NCBI GenBank assembly: GCA_949959185.1
Contig: CATLIX010000030.1
Span: 1 to 41,149 of the forward strand
Direction: 5' to 3'
DNA length: 41,149 bases
Origin: an uncultured Eubacterium sp.
Lineage (GTDB): Bacteria; Bacillota; Clostridia; Lachnospirales; Lachnospiraceae
Part shown: one piece after another, positions 7,740-16,917 of the stretch
Layout: every line of letters starts with the position of its first letter
Position numbering within the stretch: position 1 is the stretch's first letter
Notes under the pieces: generated by a model
Databases searched by the model: none
What the model was told of the DNA's origin: nothing
What the model saw: only the letters and a program-made list of their open reading frames with translations
Program-made: the position numbers and the translations under genes

Positions 7740-9293
7740 TCATCCTTCCAGCAGCTTCCGCTTCCGTTCCGTCATTTCTCCGATTCTTTCCATATACTGA
7801 GCCACATCTTTTACATTCTCGCACCGCTCAATCCGTCCGTCGCTGCAAAGGCGCTTTGAAATGCTGCCGGCTCCCAGAGCCAGTATATCCTGTTTCTCCT
7901 CCATCATCAGAATATTATAGAGCCCGGCTTTTCCCTCCCTGGCATATCCTACGTTTTCAAAATTCCCGGCCATATTTTTCTGCCGGTACAGATAATAGGG
8001 CGACAGACCCATCTTTCCGGCATATGAGGCGGTCATCTCAATGATTTCCCGGCTGTTGGTCATCTCCATATCCCGGTATTCCTCAGAAAACATCTTCATC
8101 CTTGCGGCCCGCTTGATGGCAAGGGAATGGATGGTCAGATTGTCCGGGGCCAGCTCCTGAATCTGCTCCAGAGTATTTCTCACATCTTCCATGGTTTCTC
8201 CGGGCAGCCCCAGAATCAAATCCATATTGATGTTGTCAAACCCCATCTCTCTGGCCAGATAAAAACTCTCCAGCGTCTGCTCCGCAGTATGGCGGCGGCC
8301 AATCAAATCCAGCGTTTCCTGCTTCATAGTCTGGGGATTGATGGAAATTCTGGAAATTCCATGTTCCCGCAATACCTGCAGCTTCTCTCTCGTAACGCTG
8401 TCCGGTCTTCCCGCTTCCACCGTATATTCCAGCAAATTTGAAAAATCAAAGCAGGATTTTATTTTTGTCAGCAATCTGTCCAGCTGACGGGGCGCCAGTG
8501 TGGTGGGGGTTCCCCCTCCAATGTAAATGGAATTTAATTTCCTGCGGCTGCAAACCGCGGCGATAAAATCAATTTCCTGCTCCAGCGCATCCAGATACTC
8601 GTCCACCCGCCCCTGCCACTTTCCGATGGGCGAAGAGGAAAAGGAACAGTAGGAACAGATACTGGGACAGAATGGAATACCCACATAAAGGCTGTAGCCG
8701 TCCTGGTAATCAATCTGCTTCAGAAGCTCCAGTTCCCGTTTCGCAATCTCAATACTCAGGCTTATTTTCTGCTCCGACGCAAAATAAGTGTCCGCCATGT
8801 AAGTTCGGATTTCTTCTTCCCCTTTTCCCTGCTCCAGCATGGACATGGCAATTTTCACAGGCCGAATCCCCGTAAGGCTGCCCCAGGGCAGGGTACGTCC
8901 GGTATATTCCGACAACATTTGATAGAGGGTCTGTTTTAACCTGTCTTTTGTCATTTTCCGGTCTGAGAAATCTGTCTCCACCTGTTTTGACACTGCCAGG
9001 CGGTAACCGCCCCCCTGATAGTCCAGTCCTGATTTTTCACCGGAAACGGCTTCTGGCTCCTCCGGCGGAAGATACAGGGACAGTGCCATGACTCCTGCCG
9101 GGAAGTACCGTGCTTCCTCTTTACCCTCTCCATAAACAATTTCCATATGGAACAGGGGCGTCTGCTCCCGCTCCAGTCTGCCGATTTTCTCCGAATCGGC
9201 AAATACCTTTACTTCTTCCCCCGGAAAAAATGCTTTCACCAGAGAATGTATATCGTATTCAAATTCTGTCTTATTCAAACATACGGTTATCAT
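7740..9293 (-). CDS. hemZ: HemZ-type radical SAM protein (coproporphyrinogen dehydrogenase-like)
   Basis: 517 residues. The radical SAM cluster motif is FCPSICSYCSF with C209, C213 and C216, preceded by an N-terminal domain of about 200 residues as in the HemZ subgroup. GGGTPT near residue 265 is the SAM-binding glycine motif, and the C-terminal part matches the HemN C-terminal domain. B. subtilis HemZ is associated with oxygen-independent coproporphyrinogen III oxidation. In Lachnospiraceae, which often lack a full haem pathway, the substrate is uncertain. It is 12 bp from the MBL hydrolase and upstream of hisS, a recurring Clostridia arrangement. Confidence 0.9.
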   Translation of the reverse strand: MITVCLNKTEFEYDIHSLVKAFFPGEEVKVFADSEKIGRLEREQTPLFHMEIVYGEGKEEARYFPAGVMALSLYLPPEEPEAVSGEKSGLDYQGGGYRLAVSKQVETDFSDRKMTKDRLKQTLYQMLSEYTGRTLPWGSLTGIRPVKIAMSMLEQGKGEEEIRTYMADTYFASEQKISLSIEIAKRELELLKQIDYQDGYSLYVGIPFCPSICSYCSFSSSPIGKWQGRVDEYLDALEQEIDFIAAVCSRRKLNSIYIGGGTPTTLAPRQLDRLLTKIKSCFDFSNLLEYTVEAGRPDSVTREKLQVLREHGISRISINPQTMKQETLDLIGRRHTAEQTLESFYLAREMGFDNINMDLILGLPGETMEDVRNTLEQIQELAPDNLTIHSLAIKRAARMKMFSEEYRDMEMTNSREIIEMTASYAGKMGLSPYYLYRQKNMAGNFENVGYAREGKAGLYNILMMEEKQDILALGAGSISKRLCSDGRIERCENVKDVAQYMERIGEMTERKRKLLEG

Positions 9294-9305
9294 AGGATAC
9301 TCTTT

Positions 9306-9926
9306 CTATAAATAAGGATTATGGGCCCGCTCTGCGCCTATGGTTGTCAAATCCATATGGCCCGGATAAACTTTCACATCATCCGGGAGAACCATGAGCT
9401 TTTCTTTTATGGAACGTACAATCCCCGACATGCTTCCTCCCGGAAAATCTGTTCTTCCCACAGACTGGCAGAACAGAGTATCTCCGCTGAACAGAGCTTT
9501 TTCCTTTTCCAGATAATAGCAGCAGCCTCCTGCCGTATGTCCCGGCGTATGCAGAACCTTTAATTCCATACCGGCCAGATTCAATACTTCTTTGTCCTTC
9601 ACATACACATCCGCATGATACACATCTCTGCTGCCAATCATCAGAGAAACATTTTTGCCGGGATCCTCCAGAGTATCTTTTTCCGCCTCATGGGCATATA
9701 TTTTAATCCCAAACATCTCTGCCAGTTCCTCTGCCGCCATGGCGTGGTCAAAATGCCCGTGGGTGAGAAGCACTGCTTTCGGCTCCAGTTTTTCCCGCCG
9801 AATACGGTCGGCCAGCATCTCAGCAGAATCTCCGGGATCTGCAATCAGCATTTCTTTCGTTTCATTATTAATAATGAAATAACAGTTGGTTGCCACCTGT
9901 CCTACACAAAACTGCTCAATTTTCAT
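9306..9926 (-). CDS. MBL-fold metallohydrolase (glyoxalase II-like)
   Basis: 206 residues from the chosen ATG. The metallo-beta-lactamase metal motif is THGHFDH (H56, H58, D60, H61), followed by HTPGHTAGG, FSGDTLF and YPGHMD, which provide the remaining metal ligands. These single-domain proteins are often annotated as hydroxyacylglutathione hydrolase-like, but the real substrate is unknown. In-frame TTG and GTG codons lie 3-4 codons upstream, but no site has a good ribosome binding sequence. The ATG gives the N-terminus MKIEQF typical of relatives. First gene of the hemZ-hisS-aspS run. Confidence 0.85.
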   Translation of the reverse strand: MKIEQFCVGQVATNCYFIINNETKEMLIADPGDSAEMLADRIRREKLEPKAVLLTHGHFDHAMAAEELAEMFGIKIYAHEAEKDTLEDPGKNVSLMIGSRDVYHADVYVKDKEVLNLAGMELKVLHTPGHTAGGCCYYLEKEKALFSGDTLFCQSVGRTDFPGGSMSGIVRSIKEKLMVLPDDVKVYPGHMDLTTIGAERAHNPYL

Positions 9927-9974
9927 GATTTGCACCAAGTCTCAGGTGAAAATGCCTGCACTTTCATTTGAGAC

Positions 9975-10018
9975 GCAAACACAAAGGGTGAGAAATGTGT
10001 GTTTGCATTTTACCCTTT
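9975..10018 (-). promoter_or_regulatory. Pseudoknot-capable leader of the MBL-hemZ-hisS-aspS operon
   Basis: Two exact stems interlock. GCAAACACA (9975-9983) pairs with TGTGTTTGC (9998-10006). AAAGGGT (9983-9989) pairs with ACCCTTT (10012-10018). The order gives either an H-type pseudoknot or two mutually exclusive hairpins. It lies about 50-90 nt before the operon start and has no T-box GGTGG-type motif. The function is unknown. The rest of 9927-10303 holds only the partial repeat and the start of the chemoreceptor transcription unit. Confidence 0.4.
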
Positions 10019-10129
10019 CTTCTGTTTTTCTTTCACCCTTTTCCTTTCCTGCAGAAAAATAACAGTTATTTTATTATAACTCTTACTGTAAAAATTGACC
10101 AGATATTTTTTATATTATCTTCAATCCGT

Positions 10130-10194
10130 AACAGTTCAGCCATAGCCTGTATTGTGTGCGAATCGTGCTGGCATGTATGAGCACAAAATACAGG
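10130..10194. repeat. Dispersed folded repeat, partial diverged copy 3
   Basis: AACAGTTCAGCCATAGCCTG at the start is identical to the region 3184-3203. The following ~45 bases keep the CGAATCRTGC...GCATG...GAGCACA core with scattered differences, then the similarity ends. It lies upstream of the chemoreceptor gene. Confidence 0.7.
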
Positions 10195-10303
10195 GATTCC
10201 AGGCAAAAAGTCATATTGCATTTTACCGGAAAAGCCTATAAAATATACACAGGCATAGAAAATTAGTACTATATGCCGGAATAAATTACAGGAGTTGAGC
10301 AAA

Positions 10304-11953
10304 ATGAACCGAACAGGTAAAAAAACGCGTCATCTCGGACGCAAAGTAGGCAGCTTAACATTGTTTCTGCTGGTTGTCAGCATTGCCATAACTGTCCGCC
10401 TGTGCCTTTACATGTTCTACGAACAGACAATGGACATGCTGGAAAACCGCTGTGTCAACGGTACAAATATGCTGGCTTACCAGATGGAGCACTATGAAAT
10501 CAGTGACATGAACCAGCTGCTGGATGATTTAAAAGAACAGATGGGCTGTGAATTTACCGTTTTTGCAGGCGATGAGCGGGCCTATACCACTATTCAGCAA
10601 AACGGGGCTCGTGCAACGGGCACAAAACTGTCTGCTGAGCTCTCGGACATTGTGCTGAAACAGGGAAAATCCTATGTGGGGCGGGCAAAAATTCTGGAAG
10701 AAGATCATCTCTGCTCTTATGTCCCCGTCAAAGATTCCGACGGTAATATCACCGGTCTGATTTTCGCCGGAATTTCCATGGAAACCCTTTTCCGGCAGCT
10801 TAACCTTACCGTTATTCTTGCATGTGCAACAGGTGCGCTGCTTATCTTTGCCAGCATTTTAGTTATGGCTGCTTTTATCCGGCATTCTGTTTCCCGGCCT
10901 CTTGCCAGCCTTACCCGTCTGGCAGTCACCATGGAAGAAGGCAACCTGGGCCTTGAAACAGGCGAAACGCTGACGGTCAATATTCATTCTAACGATGAAA
11001 TCGGCCTTCTGGCAGAAATTTTTGAGAAGACTATTCTCCGGCTGCGGGGATATATCGGAGAAATTTCCGCCATACTGGAAGCGGTGTCCAACGGAAATCT
11101 GGAAGCGGAGACCACCCAGGATTATGTGGGAGACTTCACCTCCATAAAGACTTCTCTGGATACCATTCTGGAAAAGCTGAATGACACCATGGCTCAGATT
11201 ATGCAGAGTTCCGCTCAGGTTTCCAGCGGCTCCAGACAAATGTCCATAGGTTCTCAGGCTCTGAGTCAGGGAGCTGTGGAACAGTCCGGCGCCGTGGAAG
11301 AACTGGAGGGAACCATCCAGACCATTGCACAGCAGGTACAGCAGACGGCCGAACGGGCAGAACAGGCCAGCCATAAAGTGGAAGAAGTCAGCGAACATCT
11401 TTCAGAAAGTAACCAGAAAATGCAGGAAATGATAAATGCCATGGAAGAAATCAACGAAAGTTCCAGCGAAATAGGCAAAATCATCAAGACTATTGAATCC
11501 ATTGCACAGCAGACCAATATCCTTGCCCTGAATTCTTCTGTAGAGGCAGCCCGTGCCGGGGAGGCCGGAAAAGGATTTGCTGTGGTTGCCAGAGAAGTAC
11601 AGGAACTGGCCGGAAAGAGCACAGAAGCCTCAAAATCTACCGGTAATCTGGTAGAACGCTCTATTACAGCCGTGGGATATGGCACCAGGATTGCGAATGA
11701 AACCGCTGACCGTCTGGCTTCTGTGGTAGAGGGAACCGTTGAAGTTGTGGAAACCACCAACTGGATTGCAGACGCTGCCCGCACGCAGGCAGAAGCTGTG
11801 GCACAGATTCAGAACCGTATGATGCAGATTTCCGACGTGGTACAGACCAATTCCGCCACTGCGCAGGAAAGCGCCGCCACCAGCCAGGAACTCAGTTCTC
11901 AGGCCGGACTTCTGAAAAATCTCATGGAAAAATTTCATCTGAAACAATTCTGA
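10304..11953 (+). CDS. Methyl-accepting chemotaxis protein
   Basis: 549 residues. There is a short cytoplasmic N-terminus, TM1 about 16-36, an extracellular Cache-like sensor about 37-160, TM2 about 168-190, a HAMP domain to about 245, then a long helical signalling domain. The conserved tip reads [20 protein letters not shown], the site that docks CheA/CheW. The C-terminus has no CheR-docking pentapeptide. The ATG at 10304 was chosen because AGGAG lies 9 nt upstream; a TTG at 10295 is too close to it. The gene is opposite in strand to its neighbours and no che genes are in the window. The ligand is unknown. Confidence 0.93.
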   Translation: MNRTGKKTRHLGRKVGSLTLFLLVVSIAITVRLCLYMFYEQTMDMLENRCVNGTNMLAYQMEHYEISDMNQLLDDLKEQMGCEFTVFAGDERAYTTIQQNGARATGTKLSAELSDIVLKQGKSYVGRAKILEEDHLCSYVPVKDSDGNITGLIFAGISMETLFRQLNLTVILACATGALLIFASILVMAAFIRHSVSRPLASLTRLAVTMEEGNLGLETGETLTVNIHSNDEIGLLAEIFEKTILRLRGYIGEISAILEAVSNGNLEAETTQDYVGDFTSIKTSLDTILEKLNDTMAQIMQSSAQVSSGSRQMSIGSQALSQGAVEQSGAVEELEGTIQTIAQQVQQTAERAEQASHKVEEVSEHLSESNQKMQEMINAMEEINESSSEIGKIIKTIESIAQQTNILALNSSVEAARAGEAGKGFAVVAREVQELAGKSTEASKSTGNLVERSITAVGYGTRIANETADRLASVVEGTVEVVETTNWIADAARTQAEAVAQIQNRMMQISDVVQTNSATAQESAATSQELSSQAGLLKNLMEKFHLKQF

Positions 11954-11986
11954 CCGGTGTTTTCCGGATATACATACGTAAATCAA

Positions 11987-12031
11987 AATGTGCAATTCCT
12001 CCTCTCAGCATTGAAAGAGGGATTGCACATT
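11987..12031. terminator. Hairpin between convergent chemoreceptor and rel genes
   Basis: AATGTGCAAT (11987-11996) pairs exactly with ATTGCACATT (12022-12031), extended inside by CCTCT/AGAGG-type pairing. It sits between two converging genes and probably ends both transcripts. Neither side has a strong T tract (minus strand: TTTTGATTTA). Confidence 0.6.
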
Positions 12032-12070
12032 CTGACGCGCCGGGCACAATTGCAAAGCCGTATTCATCCT

Positions 12071-14473
12071 TTAACCTCTGGTCCTTTCAATATCAATGAC
12101 ACTTTCCACCTGACGGATTTTATCAATCATGCTGCTCAGTTCTTCCTTTCCTTTCGTCTCAAAGGACAGGGTGATGGTGGCCACCCCCTGCTTACTGGTG
12201 TTGGAATGAATGGCATTGATGTCAATCTGGCGCTCGGTCAGAATTTTCGTAATATCCACCAGCAGTCCGGTGCGGTTATTGCCGTATATTTTGATTTCCG
12301 CCATATACCGGCCGCTCTCCCCTTCCTCTGCCTGCCATTCCGCATCCAGAAGACGCGCCCGTTCCATCTCGGAAAGATTGATAATATTAATGCAGTCCGT
12401 ACGATGAATGGAAATACCCCTTCCTCTGGTAACAAATCCCACAATTTCATCTCCCGGTACCGGTGCGCAGCAGCGGGAAAACCGTACTGCCACGTCATTA
12501 ATGCCTCTGACCACAATTCCGCTTCCGGAACGCCTTTTTCCATGCTTCTCTTTACTGCTGCTTCCGTTGGAGGCGGCATTTCCCATCCCCTCATTGGCCA
12601 CATTGCGCAGGATATCTTCATCGGTAAGCACCGCTTTGTGGTCTTTTTTGTAATATTCCTGCATTTTATTGATAATCTGACCTTCTTTCAGGCCGCCGTG
12701 CCCCACTGCCGCCAGCACGGATTCCCAGTCCCGGAATCCATATTTCCGCATAATACGGGCCTGACAGGAAGTCTGATTCAGTTCCGGCCAGTTAATGCTT
12801 TTCGTTTTACAGTACTGGGCCAGAAGTTCTTTTCCTCTGGAAATATTTTCCTCTTTGAACTCACTGCGGAACCACTGATTGATTTTATTTTTCGCCTGGG
12901 TACTCTTAACCACATTCAGCCAGTCCCGGCTTGGACCTTTGGAATTCTGAGAAGTGAGCACCTCTATTCTGTCCCCGTTCTGAATCACATAATCAATATT
13001 CACCAGTTTCCCATTTGCCCTGGCGCCAATCATTTTATTTCCCACAGCAGAATGGATGCTGTAGGCAAAGTCTATGGGAGTAGAACCGTTGGGCAGGTTT
13101 TTCACATCCCCGGAAGGAGTAAAACAGAATACCGTGTCGGAAAACAAATCCAGATCGCTTTTCAGCAGGCTCATAAATTCCCGGTTGTCGGACATGTCTT
13201 TCTGCCACTCCAGAATCTGCCGGAGCCAGCTTAGTTTCTCCTCTTCCTGATTTTTCTCCGTCACTTTATTTCCATTGGAAACTTCCTTGTATTTCCAGTG
13301 GGCGGCAATACCGAATTCCGCCGTCCGGTGCATTTCCAGAGTACGAATCTGGATTTCAAAGGGCTGGCCGGTGGGGCCGATTAATGTGGTGTGCAGGGAC
13401 TGATACATATTGGGCTTTGGCATGGCAATGTAATCCTTGAACCGCCCCGGAATGGGCTTATACAGTTCGTGAATTACGCCCAGAGCCGCGTAACAGTCCT
13501 TCACGGAATTTACAATAATGCGGATGGCAAACAGGTCGTAAATCTGGTCCAGCGTTTTATCCTGATTCACCATCTTCTTATAGATACTGAAAAAATGTTT
13601 TGCCCGTCCGTCGATGGAAGCCTCAATCCCGGCGCCTTTTATATGGCTCTTCACTTCCTCCACCAGCTGAGATACATATTCTTCCCGCACGCTTTTGCGG
13701 ACCGCCACTTTTTCCACCAGATCATAATAGGCTTCCGGTTCCAGATATTTCAGTGACAAATCATCCAGCTCGATTTTTATCTTGGAAATGCCCAGACGCT
13801 GGGCAATGGGAGCGTAGATGTCCATGGTTTCCCGCGCCTTTTCTTTCTGTTTTTCCGGCTTCATATACTTCAAAGTACGCATATTGTGCAGCCGGTCAGC
13901 CAGCTTAATCAGGATAACCCGGATATCCTTTGCCATGGCCAGAAACATTTTGCGCAGATTTTCCGCCTGCACCTCCACCTTGTCAGCGTCATAGGACAAC
14001 TGTCCCAGTTTGGTAACGCCGTCCACCAGCAGGGCTACTTCCTCGCTGAATTCCTGCGCAATCTCTTCTTCGGTCATTACCGTGTCTTCTACTACATCAT
14101 GGAGAATTCCTGCAACAATGGTTTCCTTATCCAGCTCCAGCTCCGCAAGAATAATGGCCACACACAGAGGATGGATAATATAGGCCTCCCCTGATTTGCG
14201 CACCTGTCCCGTATGAGCCTCGTCTGCAATCTTATATGCTTTTTCAATCAACGAAATATCCGCGGAGGGATGATACCGCCTCACGCTGGTAATCAGTTCT
14301 TCATACAGACTTTCCGGACTTACAAATTCTTTGGTGGGTTTGATATGATCGTCCGTATGCATGGCCAGTTCTTCCTGTTCGTTCAGTTGAATCATTTTCA
14401 TATCTTCCATATGCACTACTCCATCCTGCAGGTTCTCTCTTCTTCCATCATTTATCTGACTTTTATCTGTCAT
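12071..14473 (-). CDS. relA: Bifunctional (p)ppGpp synthetase/hydrolase Rel
   Basis: 800 residues. The HD hydrolase domain has H125-D126 in AGILHDVVEDT. The synthetase domain follows, with the RFKD motif at 344-347, the basic version found in bifunctional Rel enzymes rather than the EFDD of E. coli RelA. Then come a TGS domain (about 449-510), a zinc-finger/helical region with RCCAPVPGDEIVGF, and a C-terminal ACT domain (about 728-800). The upstream ATG at 14473 has only a weak ribosome binding site. The ATG at 14410 (MEDMKMIQ) has GGATGGAG about 7 nt upstream and may be the true start. It controls the stringent response. Confidence 0.95.
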   Translation of the reverse strand: MTDKSQINDGRRENLQDGVVHMEDMKMIQLNEQEELAMHTDDHIKPTKEFVSPESLYEELITSVRRYHPSADISLIEKAYKIADEAHTGQVRKSGEAYIIHPLCVAIILAELELDKETIVAGILHDVVEDTVMTEEEIAQEFSEEVALLVDGVTKLGQLSYDADKVEVQAENLRKMFLAMAKDIRVILIKLADRLHNMRTLKYMKPEKQKEKARETMDIYAPIAQRLGISKIKIELDDLSLKYLEPEAYYDLVEKVAVRKSVREEYVSQLVEEVKSHIKGAGIEASIDGRAKHFFSIYKKMVNQDKTLDQIYDLFAIRIIVNSVKDCYAALGVIHELYKPIPGRFKDYIAMPKPNMYQSLHTTLIGPTGQPFEIQIRTLEMHRTAEFGIAAHWKYKEVSNGNKVTEKNQEEEKLSWLRQILEWQKDMSDNREFMSLLKSDLDLFSDTVFCFTPSGDVKNLPNGSTPIDFAYSIHSAVGNKMIGARANGKLVNIDYVIQNGDRIEVLTSQNSKGPSRDWLNVVKSTQAKNKINQWFRSEFKEENISRGKELLAQYCKTKSINWPELNQTSCQARIMRKYGFRDWESVLAAVGHGGLKEGQIINKMQEYYKKDHKAVLTDEDILRNVANEGMGNAASNGSSSKEKHGKRRSGSGIVVRGINDVAVRFSRCCAPVPGDEIVGFVTRGRGISIHRTDCINIINLSEMERARLLDAEWQAEEGESGRYMAEIKIYGNNRTGLLVDITKILTERQIDINAIHSNTSKQGVATITLSFETKGKEELSSMIDKIRQVESVIDIERTRG

Positions 14474-14493
14474 GTATTCGAAAATATTTCCTG

Positions 14494-14597
14494 TTTTCCT
14501 TCGTTAGCTTATCTGAATCTGCTTTTCATACGCAGACTCAGGAAAATACAGGTATTTTCCTTCGTTAAGCTATCAGTCCTTTTGGGACTGATAGCTT
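14494..14597 (-). promoter_or_regulatory. Structured leader upstream of rel, three successive hairpins
   Basis: Reading the plus strand: CTGAaTCTGC (14513-14522) pairs with GCAGAcTCAG (14532-14541). GGAAAATAC (14541-14549) pairs with GTATTTTCC (14552-14560). AAGCTATCAGTCC (14567-14579) pairs exactly with GGACTGATAGCTT (14585-14597), overlapping the stop of the acetyltransferase gene. TTTTCCTTCGTTAGC-type sequence also occurs twice, near 14494 and 14555. The last hairpin may end the acetyltransferase transcript, but it lacks a T tract on that strand. Confidence 0.5.
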
Positions 14598-15531
14598 ACA
14601 TTATAAATAATTTTGTCTGAAAATGCAACGTTTTCGTGTACCTTTGCATGTTCTTTCCCTGAATTTCCACTTCTTCCTCCCAGGAAAAGCCAAGTTTTTC
14701 TGCCAGATGAATGGAAATTTTATTTTCTTTTTCAATCAGACAGTGAATTTTCTCAAATTCTGTCCCTTCCTGGGCATACTGCAGAATTCCCTCACAGAGT
14801 TCTGTGGCATATCCCTGGTTCTGAAAAGGTTTTCCTATGACATATCCCAGCTCCAGCGCCGGTTTTCCGTGAATCTCCCGATTATTCAGACCTGCCCTGC
14901 CAATGATGGCTCCGGTGGATTTTTCCACTGCAGTCCAGGTACCGTATCCGTAGAACAGGTACATATTCTGAATATACGCTCTGGTATATTCTTCCTCTTT
15001 TTTCCTGTCTTCATACAATCCGTCTATATAATCTGTAATACCGTCGCCCTGATACAGCTCGTAGAGTTCCTCCAGATCCTCCGGCACGATTTCCCGCAGA
15101 ACGCACCGCTCTGTTTCAATTACCGTCCAGGGCAGCCCGTGTTTCCTCTGATACATCCGTTCCAGAAAATAAAAATCCACTTCCTCAAATCCCTCTATCA
15201 GAATCAGGGGCCCGGAAAGGCTCTGGCCCGGCAGCAGAGGATTGCGGTAACCCACCGCAGCAATTTCCAGTTCCTCTGCCAGGGCAAGGGTCCTGTCGGA
15301 AGCCCCCAGCAGCAGGCATTCCTCCGGTGCAAGTCTGTGCAGCTCCAGTACCGCCCGGAGCTTTTCTCCGGTATCTGCCTGAAACATATCCAGATTAATA
15401 ATCTGCACTCCGTAACGGTAAATACCGTCTAAAAGCTCTGTCAGTCCATCCTCCATCACAAAGCGCTCCGAATCTTCCGGTGTGGCCCTGTTCATTTCCT
15501 CCAAAGACAGAATCAGTCCCCGCAATGCCAT
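14596..15531 (-). CDS. HAD-like domain fused to GNAT acetyltransferase
   Basis: 311 residues. The N-terminal ~125 residues resemble the second half of a HAD phosphatase (APEECLLLGASDRTLALAEE then a hydrophobic strand and VGYRNP) but lack a DxDxT nucleophile motif, so this part is probably inactive or a binding domain. Residues about 135-300 form a RimJ/RimL-type GNAT fold with LELGYVIGKPFQNQGYATEL, the acetyl-CoA pyrophosphate loop, and a final IHLAEKLGF helix. The acceptor is unknown. Similar fusions occur in Lachnospiraceae. Confidence 0.8.
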   Translation of the reverse strand: MALRGLILSLEEMNRATPEDSERFVMEDGLTELLDGIYRYGVQIINLDMFQADTGEKLRAVLELHRLAPEECLLLGASDRTLALAEELEIAAVGYRNPLLPGQSLSGPLILIEGFEEVDFYFLERMYQRKHGLPWTVIETERCVLREIVPEDLEELYELYQGDGITDYIDGLYEDRKKEEEYTRAYIQNMYLFYGYGTWTAVEKSTGAIIGRAGLNNREIHGKPALELGYVIGKPFQNQGYATELCEGILQYAQEGTEFEKIHCLIEKENKISIHLAEKLGFSWEEEVEIQGKNMQRYTKTLHFQTKLFIM

Positions 15532-15691
15532 AATTCCCTCCTGTTCGGTATATCCTGTTATATGTTTTCTTTTCCCATTATGACACTGAAAACAGAAAAA
15601 AACAAGAAAGAATCTTCCCTGGAAAATGCAAACCCAAACATGTTATAATGATAAAAATTATAATCCATATCACCCGGAAAGGAATTTCAAA

Positions 15692-16876
15692 ATGAAACCA
15701 GCCCGTATTATTTTCATCAAAGGCCCCATAGAAACACTGACTTTCTTCTCCCTGCAGATTGCAGAAGCCCTGGAAGAACAGGGACTGGAAACCTGGTTCT
15801 GGGATATGAAGTCCCCCCTTGACAGCCGGGAAACCTTTCTGACATTCCATGATTTTGAGCACACAGTACTTCTTACTTTCAATTTTATCGGACTGAACGG
15901 AGAATCACAGTTCCAGTCAGAGCCCCGCGCCACTCTCTGGGAACAGTATCATATCAGAATCTGCTGCATTATGGTAGATCACCCCATGTATTATTTCCGG
16001 CAGCTTTCCGCCCGTCACAGTTCGCTCACCCTGTTCTGTATCGATTGGGACCATCAGGCCTTTACGGAACATTTTTATCCGGAATACGGCAGAGTCCATT
16101 TTCTGCCTCTGGCCGGCACCATGCTCCCGGAACCGAGGATACCATATTCGGAACGTGAAACAGACGTAATCTTTGCAGGAAACTATGCGGCTCCGGAAAA
16201 CCTGACCCGCCATATCAGGCATATGGATGAGGAAAGCCGGGAATTTTATTTTGGTTTGATTCAGGAATTTCTCTCCCGGCCTGACCAGCCCCTGGAGCAG
16301 GTACTGATACGCCGTCTGAAAGAAGAATTTCCTCAGATTACCAGAGAAGAAACCCTCTCCTGTCTCCATAACATGACATTTATTGATTTATATGTGCGCT
16401 CCTGGTTCCGCAGAAACATTATCCTGTCTCTGGCAGAGGAGGGTATTCCTGTTCTGGTTCTGGGAAAGGACTGGGAGTTGTCCGGGTGCAGCCGCCCCAA
16501 AAATCTGCTTCTGGCAGGCCAGCAGGATTCCCGCACCTGCCTTTCCCGGATGAGACATGCAAAGATTTCTGTCAATATTATGCCCTGGTTTAAAAAGGGA
16601 GCCCACGACAGGATTTTTAATTCCATGCTTCAGGGCTGTGCTGTAGTAACAGATTATTCAGATTACCTGCGAGAAATCCTGAAGGAAGGGCAGGATTCCA
16701 TGGAATTCACACTGGAACAGTATCAGGAAATCGGCGGGAAAGTCCGCTGGCTTCTCAGTCATCCCCAGGAAGCGGAAGCCATGGCGGAAGAAGGATACCG
16801 GAACGCTTCCCGGCAGCATACCTGGAAAAACCGCGCCTGTACCCTGCTGGAAATTATTTCTCATAGCAACGAATGA
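15692..16876 (+). CDS. CgeB-like glycosyltransferase
   Basis: 394 residues from ATG 15692, chosen because AAAGGA lies 9 nt upstream. An earlier in-frame ATG at 15626 has no ribosome binding site. The N-terminal half has a Rossmann-like start (ARIIFIKGPIETLTFF) and the C-terminal half carries the GT-B-type donor-site segment GAHDRIFNSMLQGCAVVTDY followed by EFTLEQYQEIGGKVRWLL, the pattern of the CgeB/Glyco_trans_1_2 family seen in spore-maturation and uncharacterised glycosyltransferases. It is probably cytosolic. The acceptor is unknown. It is opposite to the flanking genes and alone. Confidence 0.75.
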   Translation: MKPARIIFIKGPIETLTFFSLQIAEALEEQGLETWFWDMKSPLDSRETFLTFHDFEHTVLLTFNFIGLNGESQFQSEPRATLWEQYHIRICCIMVDHPMYYFRQLSARHSSLTLFCIDWDHQAFTEHFYPEYGRVHFLPLAGTMLPEPRIPYSERETDVIFAGNYAAPENLTRHIRHMDEESREFYFGLIQEFLSRPDQPLEQVLIRRLKEEFPQITREETLSCLHNMTFIDLYVRSWFRRNIILSLAEEGIPVLVLGKDWELSGCSRPKNLLLAGQQDSRTCLSRMRHAKISVNIMPWFKKGAHDRIFNSMLQGCAVVTDYSDYLREILKEGQDSMEFTLEQYQEIGGKVRWLLSHPQEAEAMAEEGYRNASRQHTWKNRACTLLEIISHSNE

Positions 16877-16917
16877 TGACAGAAAAATGACGGACAGCTT
16901 TACAGCCCCGTAATTTT

